A stretch of 64,000 nucleotides of DNA from DATMNR01 sp963702765. Its GTDB lineage: Bacteria; Chloroflexota; Ktedonobacteria; Ktedonobacterales; Ktedonobacteraceae. Both the position numbers and the translations under genes were made by a program. The notes under the pieces were generated by a model. That model made no database searches. It saw only the letters and a program-made list of their open reading frames with translations, and was not told the DNA's origin. Below are positions 42,859-52,060 of this stretch, one piece after another. The stretch covers positions 1-64,000 of the forward strand of contig CAVPEB010000063.1 in the NCBI GenBank assembly GCA_963702765.1, written 5' to 3'. The first letter of the stretch is position 1; every line of letters begins with the position of its first letter.

Positions 42859-44004
42859 ATGACTGTGCGTGATGAACGTATCGCGTTTCCAGAGTTGGAA
42901 AGTTATTCTGATTACCCTCTCTATAATACTAAAGCTGTTGTACAACAGACGGGAATACCTGCTCCTACGCTACGCGCATGGGAACGTCGCTATACGTTTC
43001 TTTTGCCTGGACGTGCTGATAATTCCTATCGTCGCTATTCAGAGCGCGATATAATCGTGATTCGCTGGTTAAAAGAACGTGTCGATAGCGGCATGTCAAT
43101 CAGCCAGGCGATTGCTCTCTTTCGCCATCTTGACGAGGAACGTAATGGATCGAGTCTGCAACAAGAGGATTTTCTTAGTGAGGGAGAAAATACAGCTTTC
43201 CAGGTAACGTTCCCAGCCTCATCCAGTAATGGACAAACCCAGTCCTTGATTGAAAGTGCCACAGAGAAAGAGGTTCAGACATCCGATGAAAAGACCTCTG
43301 AGCAAGGAAACTCATCTCAAGTCGAAATTGAAAATAAACAAGATACACTTCCAGCGACCCATGACATGCGCACTACAAAAAAGCGTCTCTTAGGGGCTTT
43401 CAAACTTCTGGATGAAGCAACTGCTGAAAATCTCATGGCTTCCATGCTGGCTATTTATCCAGTCGAGCAGGTCTGTGCTAATTTGATCACTCCAACCTTG
43501 TGGGATATTGGATTGCTCTGGGAACAGGGAAAAATTACTGTTTCTGTTGAACATTTTGCGAGTGCCTTTTTTCGCGGCATACTAACCAATCTGTTTCACG
43601 TTGCACCTGATGTTGCCACAGGTCCAGTGGTGATCGTCTGTTGCGCCCCTGGAGAAGCGCATGAACTGGCGCCATTGATGTTAGCACTTCTTTTACGTCG
43701 TGCTGGTATGCATGTTGTGTATCTGGGACAGAGCATAGAAACCTCGGGACTTTTAGAGACGATCAAGGAATTGAACACTACTCTTCTTTGTGTCTCGCTG
43801 ACACTTCCGAACTACCTGGATGCTTTGATTGAGCTGGCTCTAAAAGTGCAGGAGTTACCGCCGCCACGCCCTCTGTTTGCTTTTGGCGGACATGCATTTG
43901 ACGAGCATAAAGAAACCATCGATCGCGTGCCCGGTATCTATCTGAACGGGGATATCGTTTCGATTGTTGCCCGATTACGGGTTTTAGTTGCTGAGTCAGC
44001 ATAG
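42859..44004 (+). CDS. MerR-family regulator with cobalamin-binding domain (CarH/LitR-like)
   Basis: A 381-residue protein. The N-terminal MerR HTH (about 20-90) reads YNTKAVVQQTGIPAPTLRAWERRY and YRRYSERDI. A polar linker of about 80 residues follows. Residues 175-250 resemble the helical B12-binding domain (WDIGLLWEQGKITVSVEHFASAFF), and 255-375 the Rossmann B12 domain (VVIVCCAPGEAHELAPLML, VVYLGQSIE, FAFGGHAF). In CarH-type proteins ExHxxG supplies the cobalt-binding His; here it reads EAHELA, with Gly replaced by Ala. CarH uses adenosylcobalamin to sense light. Target genes are not evident nearby. Confidence 0.9.
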   Translation: MTVRDERIAFPELESYSDYPLYNTKAVVQQTGIPAPTLRAWERRYTFLLPGRADNSYRRYSERDIIVIRWLKERVDSGMSISQAIALFRHLDEERNGSSLQQEDFLSEGENTAFQVTFPASSSNGQTQSLIESATEKEVQTSDEKTSEQGNSSQVEIENKQDTLPATHDMRTTKKRLLGAFKLLDEATAENLMASMLAIYPVEQVCANLITPTLWDIGLLWEQGKITVSVEHFASAFFRGILTNLFHVAPDVATGPVVIVCCAPGEAHELAPLMLALLLRRAGMHVVYLGQSIETSGLLETIKELNTTLLCVSLTLPNYLDALIELALKVQELPPPRPLFAFGGHAFDEHKETIDRVPGIYLNGDIVSIVARLRVLVAESA

Positions 44005-44051
44005 CTCTCATAGGAATGTGGGCATTCCTATGAGAGCTATGCTGACTCAGC
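43990..44051. terminator. Perfect 29-base hairpin spanning the end of the MerR-B12 gene
   Basis: Arms 43990-44018 and 44023-44051 are exact inverted repeats around TGGG. The left arm includes the last five codons and the stop codon of the gene. No T run follows directly (ACACCTCCTTTTTT begins about 12 bases later), so termination would be imperfect. Confidence 0.7.
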
Positions 44052-44149
44052 TATTTCCATAACACCTCCTTTTTTGTGCCGCCTGCGACGGCGAGTAAAA
44101 AAAGAAAGTTGGGGCACAGCCCCAAACCCCAGGTGAAGGGCAGTAGCCC

Positions 44150-45703
44150 AATACCGTTTAGATAAGGAGAGGAGTTCAAGATATGACATACTATTCACAC
44201 TACAAAGTGAATACCTTGTCCTATCTCAGGAGCCTCCTCATGAGCTACAGCCTACGTCACCTTGTCCCAGACCGCAAGTTCTGTCACGCGTTGCACTTGG
44301 AGGTCTTTGAACAGATTATCCCAGCCGCCCTCATCCGAGACGTGCTGACTGAGACCCAGAGCTGGGAAGAGCGCGAAAAGGCGCTCAATATGCCGATGGT
44401 GATCGTCCTCATCATTGCGATGGGCCTCTTTTCCTGCGTGTCGATCCCGCACGTCTTGCACAAGATCGCCCAAGGACTGCGCTACATCTGGCCTGAGCCA
44501 GGCGTGCGCTTGCCGGGCGGCAGTGCCATCAGCCAGCGTCGTCAGCAATTGGGCGTCCGGCCGCTGCGTCGCCTGTTCGAGCGCGTCTGCCAGCCCCGTG
44601 CCACCTCCGAGACGCCGGGAGCCTTTGCCTTCGGGTTGCGGCTGATGGCGAGTGATAGTACGGTGGAGAACGTGGCTGACACCTTTGCCAATGCGTTGAC
44701 CTTTGGTCGGCCCAGCAACCAACATGGCACTGCCTGCCTATCCACAGGTGCGCGGCATCTACTTGCTCGAATGCGCCACCCACCTGGTGGTCGATGCCCT
44801 CTTTCGCCCCTATCTTCCCAATGAACGGCAGGGAGCCTTTGCCTTGCTGCGCTCGATCCAACCCGGCATGCTGGTGCTGCTCGATCGTGGCTTTCACTCG
44901 GCGCGCTTGATCCAGCTGATCCGTGCATTGCGGGCGCATGTGCTGGGTCGTTTGGCCAGTAATGTCGTGCCTGGCTACCTGCGCCAACTCGCCGATGGCA
45001 CCTATCTGGCCTACCTCTATCCCGAGGATGACAGCGGCCAGCAGCGTGGCAGACCCCTGCTGGTACGGATCATCGAATACACCCTGGATGATCCCGCTCG
45101 ACCGGGTCATGGCGACCTGCATCGACTGGTGACCACCTTGCTCAATCCGCGTACCTGTGGAGCCCTCGACCTGATCCTCTGCTATCACGAGCGGTGGGAA
45201 ATCGAGACGGCCATCGATGAGATCGATACGCACCAACGGCTCTGTGACTACACGTTGCGCTCGCACACCCCCAGTGGCGTCGTGCAAGAACTCTATGGCG
45301 TGCTCTTGGGCTACTATGCTGTGCGGACACTTATGTTGCACGCCGCACAGCAGGTGGACCTGGACAGTGATCGGCTCAGTTTCACCCATGCGCTCATCCT
45401 GGTCACTGATGCCATCCATGAATTCCAGCAGACTGTCCAAGAGCAGCGTGAGGACTTGACCCAGCGCTTGCTCAGCGATCTGCGCGAGCCGCTGGTGCCG
45501 CTGCGTCGCCTGCGCAGTAACCCACGAGTGTGCAAAAAAGCTGGCTCCAAATTTCCGCGCACCCGCCCTGAGCACCGCCAGGTGCCCACACTGGAGCGTT
45601 CGTTCGCTCAGGTCATCGTGCTGCTCACGCACTCGACTCGCTATCACGGACCTCAGCCCATCAAGCGCTTCCAACGCATCATTCTCCTTATCTAAACGGT
45701 ATT
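44150..45703 (+). mobile_element. IS4-like insertion sequence with 21-base ends
   Basis: Inverted ends of 21 bases (44150-44170 and 45683-45703, AATACCGTTTAGATAAGGAG) match exactly. A 12-base direct repeat GGGCAGTAGCCC flanks both sides (44138-44149 and 45704-45715), a duplication length usual for IS4-family elements. Size is 1554 bp. It carries a single transposase gene whose stop lies within the right end. GC content is higher than in surrounding DNA, fitting a foreign origin. The intact ends and identical duplication suggest a fairly recent insertion. Confidence 0.92.
44183..45695 (+). pseudogene. IS4-family DDE transposase, inactivated by a 4-base duplication
   Basis: Two frames make one transposase of about 500 residues. 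The first (44183-44824) has an N-terminal domain and MASDSTVENVAD with the first Asp. The second (44703-45695) has VLLDRGFHSARL with the second Asp and the IS4 signature YHERWEIETAIDEID with the catalytic Glu. The shift comes from a tandem GCCT (44732-44735 and 44736-44739): deleting one copy gives an in-frame HGTAYPQVRGIYL. Unlike the single-base breaks elsewhere this looks like a genuine mutation. The element would need a helper copy to move. Confidence 0.85.
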
Positions 45704-45906
45704 GGGCAGTAGCCCTTAACAATCCCACTTCAGTCGACGCTCAGGTGACAAGTTCCTACTCTCCATTCATACTCCAGCAAAAGGCTTCGTCCCATACACC
45801 TCTATAATGCACCAGGGGGCAAGGACAATGAACAGCCTGCCCGATTTTGGTTTGTCTTTTGTGATATATTCAACGTATTCAAGTGACAATACCAATAGGA
45901 GGTTCC

Positions 45907-47034
45907 ATGGAAGCTGTTCTCTCGGATGTAGTTGTTATTGATCTATCCCGAGTACTGGCAGGACCACACTGCACAATGATACTGGGCGACCTGGGTGCGA
46001 CTGTCATAAAGGTTGAACAACCTGGAAAAGGTGACGATACACGCCACTTCGGCCCACCCTACATTGCAGGTGAGAGCGCTTACTATCTGGGGCTAAATCG
46101 TAATAAACATAGCATCCTGATCGATTTCAGCACACCGGAGGGAAAAGAACGGCTTTTGAAACTTTTGAGCACAGCGACAGTGCTGGTCGAGAATTTTCGT
46201 CCCGGAACATTAGAGCGCCAGGGATTAGGCTATGAAGCTCTTCGAGCTATCAACCCCGGCTTAATCTACTGTTCAATCAGTGGCTATGGCCAAACTGGTC
46301 CTTACGCATTGCGCCCTGGATATGATTTTGTCGCGCAGGCCGAATCTGGCATTATGTCGGTGACTGGAGAGATCAATGGTGACCCACAGCGCGTAGGCTC
46401 TCCAGTAGGAGATATTTCAGCGGGAGTGTACGCATGCATAGCTATTCTGGCAGCTTTGCGGGTACGCGACCGCACCGGGAAAGGGCAGTATATCGATATC
46501 TCGCTGCTTGAGACGGCTACGTCGCTTTTGAGCAATGTTGCTTCGAATTATCTCATTTCCGGTGAAGAAGCGCCACGTCTTGGCAACGGTCATCCCAACA
46601 TTGTACCGTATCAGGCCTTTCGCACACTAGATGGATATGTTGTTGTTTCTTGTGGCAATGATCGACTGTACCAGGCACTCTGTCAATTGTTAGGGCGCGA
46701 TGATCTGGCAAAAGATCCTAGCTTTGCTACGAATCCCCAAAGAGTTCGTAACCGCGAACAGCTTGTGCCTGCCTTACAGGAGGAGTTCCTGCTCCGCTCG
46801 ACAGAGGAATGGTTACCCAAGTTACGCGAAGCAGGTATACCTTGTGGTCCAATCAATACTGTCAGCCAGATCTTTCATGATCAACATATTCAGGCTAGAG
46901 AATTTGTGTGGGAGTGCGAACATCCCACTGCTGGAAACATAAAGCTTTCGGGTTCACCTATACATCTTTCGGAAACACCAACGAGGCTATACAAGGCACC
47001 ACCGCTACTTGGGGAAGACGATGACAAAATTTAG
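45907..47034 (+). CDS. CaiB/BaiF-family CoA transferase (class III)
   Basis: A 375-residue class III CoA transferase: VVVIDLSRVLAGPHCTMILGDLGA at the start, KVEQPGKGDDTR with the catalytic-region residues, LGLNRNKHSI, RPGTLERQGLGYE, GYGQTGPYALRPGYD and GNGHPNIVPYQAF. These enzymes move CoA between acyl acids through an anhydride intermediate. I chose the ATG at 45907 with AGGAGG 5 bases upstream rather than an ATG 24 bases earlier. The substrate is unknown. It could serve the aromatic/acyl-CoA genes at 3-6 kb, but it is far from them. Confidence 0.9.
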   Translation: MEAVLSDVVVIDLSRVLAGPHCTMILGDLGATVIKVEQPGKGDDTRHFGPPYIAGESAYYLGLNRNKHSILIDFSTPEGKERLLKLLSTATVLVENFRPGTLERQGLGYEALRAINPGLIYCSISGYGQTGPYALRPGYDFVAQAESGIMSVTGEINGDPQRVGSPVGDISAGVYACIAILAALRVRDRTGKGQYIDISLLETATSLLSNVASNYLISGEEAPRLGNGHPNIVPYQAFRTLDGYVVVSCGNDRLYQALCQLLGRDDLAKDPSFATNPQRVRNREQLVPALQEEFLLRSTEEWLPKLREAGIPCGPINTVSQIFHDQHIQAREFVWECEHPTAGNIKLSGSPIHLSETPTRLYKAPPLLGEDDDKI

Positions 47035-47100
47035 GTGCTAACCTCCATTACCCTCATTTCTTATCAGAATACGTCGAACAACGAATTTGTACTGCAATGC

Positions 47101-47129
47101 TTGTTCTCTCTAATAGAATCCTGTATACT
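47101..47129 (+). promoter_or_regulatory. Probable dnaN promoter
   Basis: TTGTTC (47101-47106), a 17-base spacer and TATACT (47124-47129) lie about 50 bases upstream of the GTG start at 47181. Confidence 0.5.
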
Positions 47130-47180
47130 AGCCAGGTACTTTTTCGTACCTTTCTTTGGTCATCTCCTGGAGGAAACATC

Positions 47181-48320
47181 GTGAAAATTATATGTAAGCA
47201 GCAAGATCTGAGTCGCGGGTTATCGGCCGTCAGCCACGCTGTCTCAAGTCGAAGCACGCTCCCAATCCTGTCCAATATTTTATTGAATACAGACCATGGA
47301 CGTCTGAAGCTATCCGCTACTAATTTGGAAATCGGTATTAATTGCTGGGTCGACGCGCAGATCGAAGAAGAGGGAACGACAACTGTTCCAGCAAAACTGC
47401 TAACCGATTTAGTCAGTAGCTTGCCACAGGCTCCAGTGGAAATTGCATTAGTTGATGATACCAATACCCTGAATGTCAAGAGTTTGGGCAGCAATGCAAA
47501 CATCAAGGGTATGGATGCATCCGAATTCCCACTCATTCCCAATGCCGAAGATGGTGAGCCCCCTGTCGTACTCGACGCAACCTTGCTTAAAGAAATGATT
47601 GCAGAAATTGCATTTGCCGCGGCAGACGATGACTCAAGACCTGTTCTAACAGGCGTACTGGTACAGGTAAGTGGAGAGAAAATTACCTTTGCTGCCGCTG
47701 ATGCATTCCGACTCGCAGTGAGGGTCGCAGCTTTGCCAGGTGATGATCATCCTCGTGGAGACATTCTCATACCAGCACGTACACTAACCGAACTGGCGCG
47801 TATCCTACCATCAGAGGGAATGGTGGAAATGATCGTGACACCAAATCGCAGCCAGGTACTCTTCCATACACAGAATCTTGATCTAGTCTCTCGATTGATC
47901 GATGGCACCTTTCCTAATTTCCGCCAGATCATACCCAAAGAACATACAACACGGGCAGTTGTTGAGACAAAACAATTCGCGGAGGCCATCAAGCGTGCCG
48001 CCCTGTTTGCCCGGGATAGTTCAAATATTACGCGTGTCATCATTAAAGCTGGTGAAAATGATGGGCTGGAACCAGGTTCGATTACTGTCGAAGCGACAGC
48101 TGAAGACCTGGGGGATAATACAAGTACTATCAATGCCGCTGTTGATGGGCCCGAATTGCAAATCATCTTTAATGTAAAATATCTGGCGGATGTGCTGACT
48201 ATTATTGGCACTCCCGAGGTGGCTCTCGAAGCCAATGCGGCCACAAAACCAGGCGTGATCAGACCTGTGGGCGCTGATGATTACACCTATGTAATCATGC
48301 CTATGCATATTAATCGATAA
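47181..48320 (+). CDS. dnaN: DNA polymerase III sliding clamp (beta subunit)
   Basis: A 379-residue clamp with three repeated domains: KIICKQQDLSRGLSAVSHAV and LPILSNILL (domain 1), DDDSRPVLTGVLVQV and AADAFRLAVR (domain 2), and the C-terminal YLADVLTII with YTYVIMPMHINR. It tethers polymerase to DNA. The GTG at 47181 has GGAGG 8 bases before it, and the protein start (VKIICKQQDL) matches the family; a longer in-frame TTG is unlikely. recF follows about 250 bases on. Confidence 0.96.
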   Translation: MKIICKQQDLSRGLSAVSHAVSSRSTLPILSNILLNTDHGRLKLSATNLEIGINCWVDAQIEEEGTTTVPAKLLTDLVSSLPQAPVEIALVDDTNTLNVKSLGSNANIKGMDASEFPLIPNAEDGEPPVVLDATLLKEMIAEIAFAAADDDSRPVLTGVLVQVSGEKITFAAADAFRLAVRVAALPGDDHPRGDILIPARTLTELARILPSEGMVEMIVTPNRSQVLFHTQNLDLVSRLIDGTFPNFRQIIPKEHTTRAVVETKQFAEAIKRAALFARDSSNITRVIIKAGENDGLEPGSITVEATAEDLGDNTSTINAAVDGPELQIIFNVKYLADVLTIIGTPEVALEANAATKPGVIRPVGADDYTYVIMPMHINR

Positions 48321-48383
48321 CTTTAGTGGCAATGGGGCTAATGGAGATTAACAAAATAATCTGGATGGGGCGAGATTTACCGA

Positions 48384-48457
48384 GGCCGATAAATCGGCCC
48401 CTTCTACTCTGTCAAGTTTCAATCGGTGTGGTGAGCCGGACACCCGCGAGGGGTGTC
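48384..48457. repeat. Palindromic repeat and hairpin in the dnaN-recF spacer
   Basis: GGCCGATAAATCGGCC (48384-48399) is followed by GACACCC-GCGAG-GGGTGTC (48439-48457). The second hairpin has no T run and looks like a dispersed repeat. The first resembles the element at 41137-41177. Confidence 0.55.
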
Positions 48458-48574
48458 TCTATATGTCACACGGTCATATGAAGCTTGGTGGACTATTACT
48501 GGTGTATGGTTTAATTTGTCGAACAGTATGAACTCAGGAGTTTCTGCAAAAATCTCTTCTTTATGGACATATAA

Positions 48575-49756
48575 ATGTACCTCTCTCACCTCTCGCTGAA
48601 AGATTTTCGTAACTACGAGGAACTCGACCTTACTTTAGAACAGGGCCTGTTCCTTTTTCAGGGTGAGAACGCTCAAGGGAAAACCAATTTACTTGAAGCT
48701 GTAGCAATGCTTGCTACATCTAACTCCTTCCATGCTTCTTCTGATCGTGAAATAGTAAGCTGGCATTCATCTGATCATGTCACACGCATTGTTGCTGGTG
48801 TTGAAAGGCATAGCGAAGATCTGAACATTGAGATCGTGATTTTCGACCCTTCTCAACTAGAGAAGGGAGATTCAGGCGAAAAGGAAACTCAATTTATTCC
48901 ACCACATGACCGGCAACGCAAGCGCATTAAAATCAATGGCGTCCCCAAAAGAGCTATCGATCTCATCGGGCAAGTCACTGTCGTACTATTTGCGCCTAAC
49001 GATTTGAGCCTGGTTGATGGTTCGCCGGAAGAGAGACGAAGGTTCCTTGACCGCGGGCTTTGCCAGATGCAACCGCACTACTGCCAAGCTTTGCAGAGGT
49101 ATCGCAAAATTGTTACTCAGCGATCAGCTTTGCTGAAGCGAATCCGTGAAAATCAGGAAGATCCACGCATGCTGGATTATCTGGACGAAAAATTGACCGA
49201 ACTGGCAACCATGATTACTTTCGAACGGCGTCGAATGGTGGATTCACTGAATCAGTATGTTGATGAACTCCAGGCAATTATCAGCGGAGGGCGAGAACAT
49301 CTCACAATCGTCTATCGCCCGTCATTTGATATCGAACCTACCTGGGACACGTTAGAAACCCTGCAACACTTTCGAACGCAACTACTCGAGGCGAGACGCA
49401 AAGAGATTCGCCAGGGCGTATGCCTACTAGGACCACATCGTGACGATCTCGAGTTTTTGGTAAATGGCGTTAATATGCTTACATATGGATCACGAGGCCA
49501 ACAGCGAACAGTCGCGCTTGCCTCAAAACTGGGAGAGCTAGCATTTATGCGCTCCGTTACAGGAGAAGAGCCGATCCTGTTACTTGATGATGTCTTCAGT
49601 GAACTGGATTTTTCACGCCGAGAATATTTACTACGCCAGGTACTCAAGCATGAGCAAGTGCTGATTACTGCAACCGATTTCGCAAGTTTCCCTGACGAGA
49701 TCCTTACAAGGGCACATCAATACCAGGTACTTAGGGGATCCGTCACACGAAGTTAA
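48575..49756 (+). CDS. recF: DNA replication and repair protein RecF
   Basis: A 393-residue SMC-like ATPase. It has LSLKDFRNYEELDL at the start, Walker A GENAQGKTNLLEA, the family segment LVDGSPEERRRFLDRGLCQM, a coiled middle, the signature TYGSRGQQRTVALASKLGE, and Walker B PILLLDDVFSELD. RecF loads RecA at gaps. It overlaps the end of the convergent DUF4129 gene by 4 bases. dnaA and gyrB, common neighbours of dnaN-recF, are absent here. Confidence 0.96.
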   Translation: MYLSHLSLKDFRNYEELDLTLEQGLFLFQGENAQGKTNLLEAVAMLATSNSFHASSDREIVSWHSSDHVTRIVAGVERHSEDLNIEIVIFDPSQLEKGDSGEKETQFIPPHDRQRKRIKINGVPKRAIDLIGQVTVVLFAPNDLSLVDGSPEERRRFLDRGLCQMQPHYCQALQRYRKIVTQRSALLKRIRENQEDPRMLDYLDEKLTELATMITFERRRMVDSLNQYVDELQAIISGGREHLTIVYRPSFDIEPTWDTLETLQHFRTQLLEARRKEIRQGVCLLGPHRDDLEFLVNGVNMLTYGSRGQQRTVALASKLGELAFMRSVTGEEPILLLDDVFSELDFSRREYLLRQVLKHEQVLITATDFASFPDEILTRAHQYQVLRGSVTRS

Positions 49757-51384
49757 GTCCATTTTCGATCAAGTTCGGCCCAATTCTCGCGTATTTGCGC
49801 CAACTCAGCTTCATCTGGCATCTCGCCGCTATAGCGTGTAAAGGCATAGGCTTCAGTAATCAGTTCCAAATGTGGTTCAGTTAGAGGGACTTTTTCGTCT
49901 ATTCGCTGCTTCAACTCATAGGCAGTCTCAAATCTCTTCCGTGGATAGCCATGCCTGGTTGCTTTGCGCAAAAATGCGCGGTATATCTCACGAATACTTC
50001 TGGCTGCTGGCTCACCTTTTATTTCTTCTAATTTGACTACTCCATCTTCTTTAGTCGTACTGCGATGCATGAAGCGGGCAAACAGCACGAGCATGAGAGA
50101 TTTGAGTTGCACCCAAAAGAGAGACCAGGACCACAAACTTTCATGCACATCCAAGTTGCGCCTGTTTACACGTTTTCGCACTCGCGACCTTCGACGCAAA
50201 GTCCAACGAATTAGAAGCACCATAAGCGCAACAAATAGTATGGGTAAAGCAATACTAAGAATTGGAATAATTGTATGAGCAAACGCTTCCTGCATTGTAG
50301 TTATAGATGGATTGGCAACAGATTTTGGTGCATGAAATATCGTTACTTTTGGCAACCGGGTGGATGGATGTAAGAATGAAATAAGCCAGAAGATCGGTAT
50401 GACTATTATTACTATTATTGCCGCAACTATTTCAACCAACCAATTGTACATCACTCCAACTACAGCTAAAATGTGTTCGAGGTTTGTTAGGAGTAAAGAG
50501 TTGGTAGTGCCGCCAATGAATATAGCAACGAGGAGGAAAGCCAGCCCCAGCACTCCTACCAACAGAATAATCGCACGTTCTTGTGCGACGATGCTACCCT
50601 GCAAACCTGCTGGATGTGATTTTCGTATGAAGACTACACGCGCCAGAGCGTGCGTCATAAGAGAGAGAAAGAGAAAAAGTGGTATTAACAGGAGTAGGGA
50701 TAGATCGTCATGTATAACTGCGCCCTGTCTAGCCTGTCCTGCACGCAGGATAATCACCCCAACGAAGACACACACACCTACGCATAGAGCGCGAAACACA
50801 TCAGAAGGCTCCACGTTTCGATTTATGAGACGGATACCCATCCATCCGAGCAGGAATGTCACTCCGAGAATGCAGATAGCTTCATAGAAATTGCCATTAA
50901 GAAACAGAATGTCGTTGAATAATAATAGCACCCACTTTGGGTCAAAAATGAATGCTTTCTGAGCATAGATATTCAGCCATATGATGCACAATGATGCTAC
51001 GGCAAACACAATGAGAAATACTGATGTTTCGGATAAGGCGATTTTTACGCCACCAGGCTGATCACCAATCGTATCTTTAGGAGTTCGCATACCCAGATAA
51101 TGGAACAGAAAAAGTGCGCCGAGAATGAGGATAAAAGGTGCTAAAAGTGGTATTAAAGTTGTAGATGATGCAAAAAGACCTGCACTCGCCAGTCCAATGA
51201 GAATTGCCGCAATCCAACATGCTTGCATTGCTCCAAGTAGATAAGGAAGGAGAAATTCGCCAATGCTTGAAATTGAGGGATCTTCAGGAGCAAAAACCGA
51301 ATTCTTTCGTTGATGAGCATCGGTAGCAATGAGATCTGGTGGCTCTGCTTTTATGTGCTTTGGTTGTTTAGGTAAGGTTTCCAT
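49753..51384 (-). CDS. Multi-pass membrane protein with DUF4129 domain
   Basis: A 543-residue protein with about eleven membrane segments between residues 30 and 400, then a cytoplasmic tail. The tail carries DUF4129 (about 460-543): REIYRAFLRKATRHGYPRKRFETAYEL and ITEAYAFTRYSGEMPDEAE. In other bacteria DUF4129 proteins are encoded beside transglutaminase and MoxR/DUF58 genes; none is present here. Its role is unknown. Confidence 0.85.
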   Translation of the reverse strand: METLPKQPKHIKAEPPDLIATDAHQRKNSVFAPEDPSISSIGEFLLPYLLGAMQACWIAAILIGLASAGLFASSTTLIPLLAPFILILGALFLFHYLGMRTPKDTIGDQPGGVKIALSETSVFLIVFAVASLCIIWLNIYAQKAFIFDPKWVLLLFNDILFLNGNFYEAICILGVTFLLGWMGIRLINRNVEPSDVFRALCVGVCVFVGVIILRAGQARQGAVIHDDLSLLLLIPLFLFLSLMTHALARVVFIRKSHPAGLQGSIVAQERAIILLVGVLGLAFLLVAIFIGGTTNSLLLTNLEHILAVVGVMYNWLVEIVAAIIVIIVIPIFWLISFLHPSTRLPKVTIFHAPKSVANPSITTMQEAFAHTIIPILSIALPILFVALMVLLIRWTLRRRSRVRKRVNRRNLDVHESLWSWSLFWVQLKSLMLVLFARFMHRSTTKEDGVVKLEEIKGEPAARSIREIYRAFLRKATRHGYPRKRFETAYELKQRIDEKVPLTEPHLELITEAYAFTRYSGEMPDEAELAQIRENWAELDRKWT

Positions 51385-51636
51385 CCCAAAGACCTGTAGC
51401 CTTTCTTCCCAATGACATGTGTGAAGATGCTTTTCAGGTAATGATCATACCATGCATATCGAGCATGTACAAGATTTACACATGCCTAACACTTCATCAT
51501 GATGTTGGTCAGCCTATGTCCCATTCGGAGAGAATACGTATTGACGGACTTGATGCAATAAAACCTGCATCAGGTTGCTAAACTGTTACTATACTTGTCA
51601 GAAGAGTGTATCTATTGAAGAATGTGGAGGTAAATT

Positions 51637-52002
51637 ATGGAACTAGCAGGTACAGCGTGGACACTCGTCGACTTCGAGACGGATACGGGAGTGATCCCGG
51701 CATTGGCGGAAGCACCGGCCACACTCGACTTTTCAAAGGAAGGTGAGATGGAGAGCATGCTTAGCGGAAGAAGCGGATGCAATCGCTACTTCGCGAGCTA
51801 TAGCCTGGCCGACAATCATCTCAGTATTGGTCCGCTGGGTTCCACACGTATGTTCTGCAGCCCTGCTCAGATGGCCCAGGAGGAGCGTTACTTCCAGGCA
51901 CTTGCAATCGCCAGACGTTGCGAATTGAGCAATGGTGTTTTGCTCATTGGATATACAGGTGGCACGCTCCGTTTCGAGCGGACAACAGAAAGCAATACAT
52001 AA
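51637..52002 (+). CDS. META-domain protein (HslJ-like)
   Basis: A 121-residue protein with the META fold: LAGTAWTLVDFETDTG, ATLDFSKEGEM, SGRSGCNRYFASYSL (the conserved GxxGCNxxxGxY region), LGSTRMFCSPAQMAQEERYFQAL, and a C-terminal LRFE strand. META proteins are usually exported lipoproteins linked to stress or novobiocin resistance. This one has no signal peptide, so it is probably cytoplasmic. GGAGG precedes the ATG. Confidence 0.88.
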   Translation: MELAGTAWTLVDFETDTGVIPALAEAPATLDFSKEGEMESMLSGRSGCNRYFASYSLADNHLSIGPLGSTRMFCSPAQMAQEERYFQALAIARRCELSNGVLLIGYTGGTLRFERTTESNT

Positions 52003-52060
52003 CTGCAGTGCCTTTAGCGAGTAGCGAAAGACGAACCACAACAACAAGAGTGAGTTCTGG

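Larger units (their letters stand above)
44062..45718. repeat. Diverged three-hairpin element interrupted by the IS
   Basis: Left of the IS: GCCGCCTGCGACGGC, then GTTGGGGCACAGCCCCAAAC and AAGGGCAGTAGCCC; right of the IS the copy ends in GGGCAGTAGCCCTT. Removing the IS and one 12-base repeat restores AAGGGC-AGTA-GCCCTT. The hairpin order is the same as in repeat A, but the stem sequences differ. Confidence 0.65.

Noticed and set aside
44252..45728. Long antisense reading frames across the IS
   Set aside because: They are shadows caused by the GC-rich codon pattern of the transposase; the DDE motifs are on the plus strand.
47040..48574. Possible replication origin near dnaN-recF
   Set aside because: dnaA and gyrB are absent and I see no cluster of DnaA-box-like 9-mers in the adjacent spacers, so the pair alone is not enough.
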